Positions 63,221 to 64,000 of a stretch of DNA of 64,000 nucleotides are shown one piece after another. The stretch is from the NCBI GenBank assembly GCA_944328665.1, contig CALVHS010000052.1:27249-91248 (forward strand), given 5' to 3'. The notes below the pieces were generated by a model. That model made no database searches, was not told the origin of the DNA, and saw nothing but the letters and a program-made list of their open reading frames with translations. Position 1 is the first letter of the stretch; every line of letters begins with the position of its first letter. Source of the DNA: an uncultured Clostridia bacterium. Its GTDB lineage: Bacteria > Bacillota > Clostridia > Christensenellales > Borkfalkiaceae. Made by a program: the position numbers and the translations under genes.

Positions 63221-63249
63221 ATTTTATCAAATTTTTTGCGGCAAGTCAA
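63221..63249 (-). promoter_or_regulatory. Promoter placing the +1 on the ATG of the pepP-like gene
   Basis: On the minus strand TTGACT (63244-63249), 17 bp, TAAAAT (63221-63226), then six bases and the ATG at 63214. Confidence 0.7.
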
Positions 63250-63286
63250 TTTCTCGCAATGCGTTTTGCATTTTTTTTGCGCACAG

Positions 63287-64000
63287 TCAGAGGGAGGCGT
63301 AGATGCGCTTCATTTCCAGCGCGTCCTCCGCCTGCGTGCCTGCGGACTCGCTCACGATATACGGCTCCAGCTTCAACTCTTTGAGCGCCGCGGCAAGCGG
63401 CGCAAATTCGGGGCCGTACCGCGTGTCCGCCAGCGTGAGGTGCCGCACCTCTCCCTTAGAAGAATATTCGATCTTGGAAAAATGCACATGGAAATGCTTG
63501 ACCCGTTCATAGCCGAGCTCGGCGATCATGTATTCCAGCCGCTCTTTATAGTCGGAGACCGTCTTCAAACTGCCCTGTTCGCGCGCGTTGAGATGGCCGA
63601 AATCCACCGCCGGCAAAAACACTTTATCGATCTTGCAAAAGCGCACCACCTCTTCGAGGGTGCCGATCTGCGCGAGTTTGCCCATCGTCTCCGGGCAGAA
63701 ATACAGATCGTCTAACCCGTTGAGATAGATATAATCGCGCAGCACCTTCAGCCGCTCCTCCGTGAGGGAGACGGCGGCCTCCCGCTCCGCCTTGCCCTGC
63801 GCCGCAGGATGAAACACACAGCGATCCCCTCCCATCAACCGCAGCATCTTGCCGCTGTCGATCACGTATCCGTAAGATTTTTGCGCGCTCTCGTCGGAAG
63901 GATTGGCGAAGTTTATGTAATAGGGCGCATGCACGCTGATGGCGACCCCCTGCGCGCGAAACGCCTCGCCGATGGAGATCGCCTTATCCTCCGTCATGCG
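63287..64000 (-). CDS. Endonuclease IV-like TIM-barrel protein (5' end outside window)
   Basis: 237 aa visible. HAPYYINFANP near the visible start, CPETMGK, VDFGHLNAR and HFHVHFSKIEY follow the order of metal ligands in endonuclease IV (AP endonuclease family 2). The later DRH-type motif reads EVRHLTLAD, so the fit to Nfo is not perfect and a sugar-phosphate isomerase-like member is possible. The upstream codons continue to the window edge, so the true start lies outside. Confidence 0.8.
   Translation of the reverse strand, partial: RMTEDKAISIGEAFRAQGVAISVHAPYYINFANPSDESAQKSYGYVIDSGKMLRLMGGDRCVFHPAAQGKAEREAAVSLTEERLKVLRDYIYLNGLDDLYFCPETMGKLAQIGTLEEVVRFCKIDKVFLPAVDFGHLNAREQGSLKTVSDYKERLEYMIAELGYERVKHFHVHFSKIEYSSKGEVRHLTLADTRYGPEFAPLAAALKELKLEPYIVSESAGTQAEDALEMKRIYASL

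Overview
The window is a dense chromosomal segment of a GC-rich, low-redundancy bacterial genome, almost certainly a member of the Bacillota (class Clostridia, probably an uncultured gut lineage). The grounds are: a large SRP RNA with an Alu domain, a CdaA diadenylate cyclase, HelD, LuxS, an LTA-synthase-like enzyme, an archaeal-type aspartyl-tRNA synthetase, archaeal-type phosphoglycerate mutase (ApgM), consensus TTGACA/TATAAT promoters with 17-bp spacers and strong AGGAGG ribosome sites. No phage, plasmid or CRISPR locus is visible; the assignment below class level is a guess.

Layout. 1-5.8 kb: a PucR/CdaR-type regulator coupled to a malic enzyme (minus), a divergent eight-helix membrane protein, then a PadR-HAAS(DUF1700)-DUF4097 envelope module. 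5.8-11.6 kb: a GH2 glycosidase plus asparaginase operon, a divergent MarR regulator, an iron alcohol dehydrogenase and a divergent LysR regulator. 11.6-18.2 kb: a gene-free stretch with an orphan promoter, an arginase-family gene of more AT-rich composition, archaeal-type AspRS, an exonuclease/RsmF-like methyltransferase pair and a large ferritin-like protein. 18.3-21.5 kb (plus): pfs-like nucleosidase, luxS, ung, apgM and tRNA-Gly(CCC).

21.7-30.5 kb: two overlapping FAD oxidoreductases, a membrane-anchored DUF1508 protein with a 30-bp tandem repeat, an Mrp-type ATPase, a tautomerase and an asymmetric heterodimeric ABC exporter. 30.65-30.92 kb: SRP RNA. 31-37 kb (minus): an operon cdaA - 37-codon YbbR-like anchor - DUF1015 - aspartate kinase - LTA synthase-like sulfatase-fold enzyme. 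37-49.3 kb (minus): holA/comEC, a 1,891-aa helicase with DUF4011-, Vsr-like and DUF3320-like regions (predicted anti-phage protein), a YjjG-like phosphatase and HelD. 49.4-54.4 kb (minus): guaB, full-length guaA, a nitrilase-fold amidase and a second GMP synthetase lacking the glutaminase domain. 54.5-64 kb: two envelope proteins of unknown function and a chain of minus-strand housekeeping genes (hemW, ogt-like, HAD, lepA, PhnP-like, dtd, efp, pepP-like, endonuclease IV-like).

The most notable points are the guaA/nitrilase/GAT-less guaA cluster, the single-gene helicase defence candidate, a 68-bp intergenic repeat shared by the leader of that helicase and the upstream region of the arginase gene, the minimal YbbR peptide, two genes whose promoters place the start of transcription on the ATG itself (candidate leaderless mRNAs), and a pair of 20-bp direct repeats that look like a leftover insertion-sequence end.
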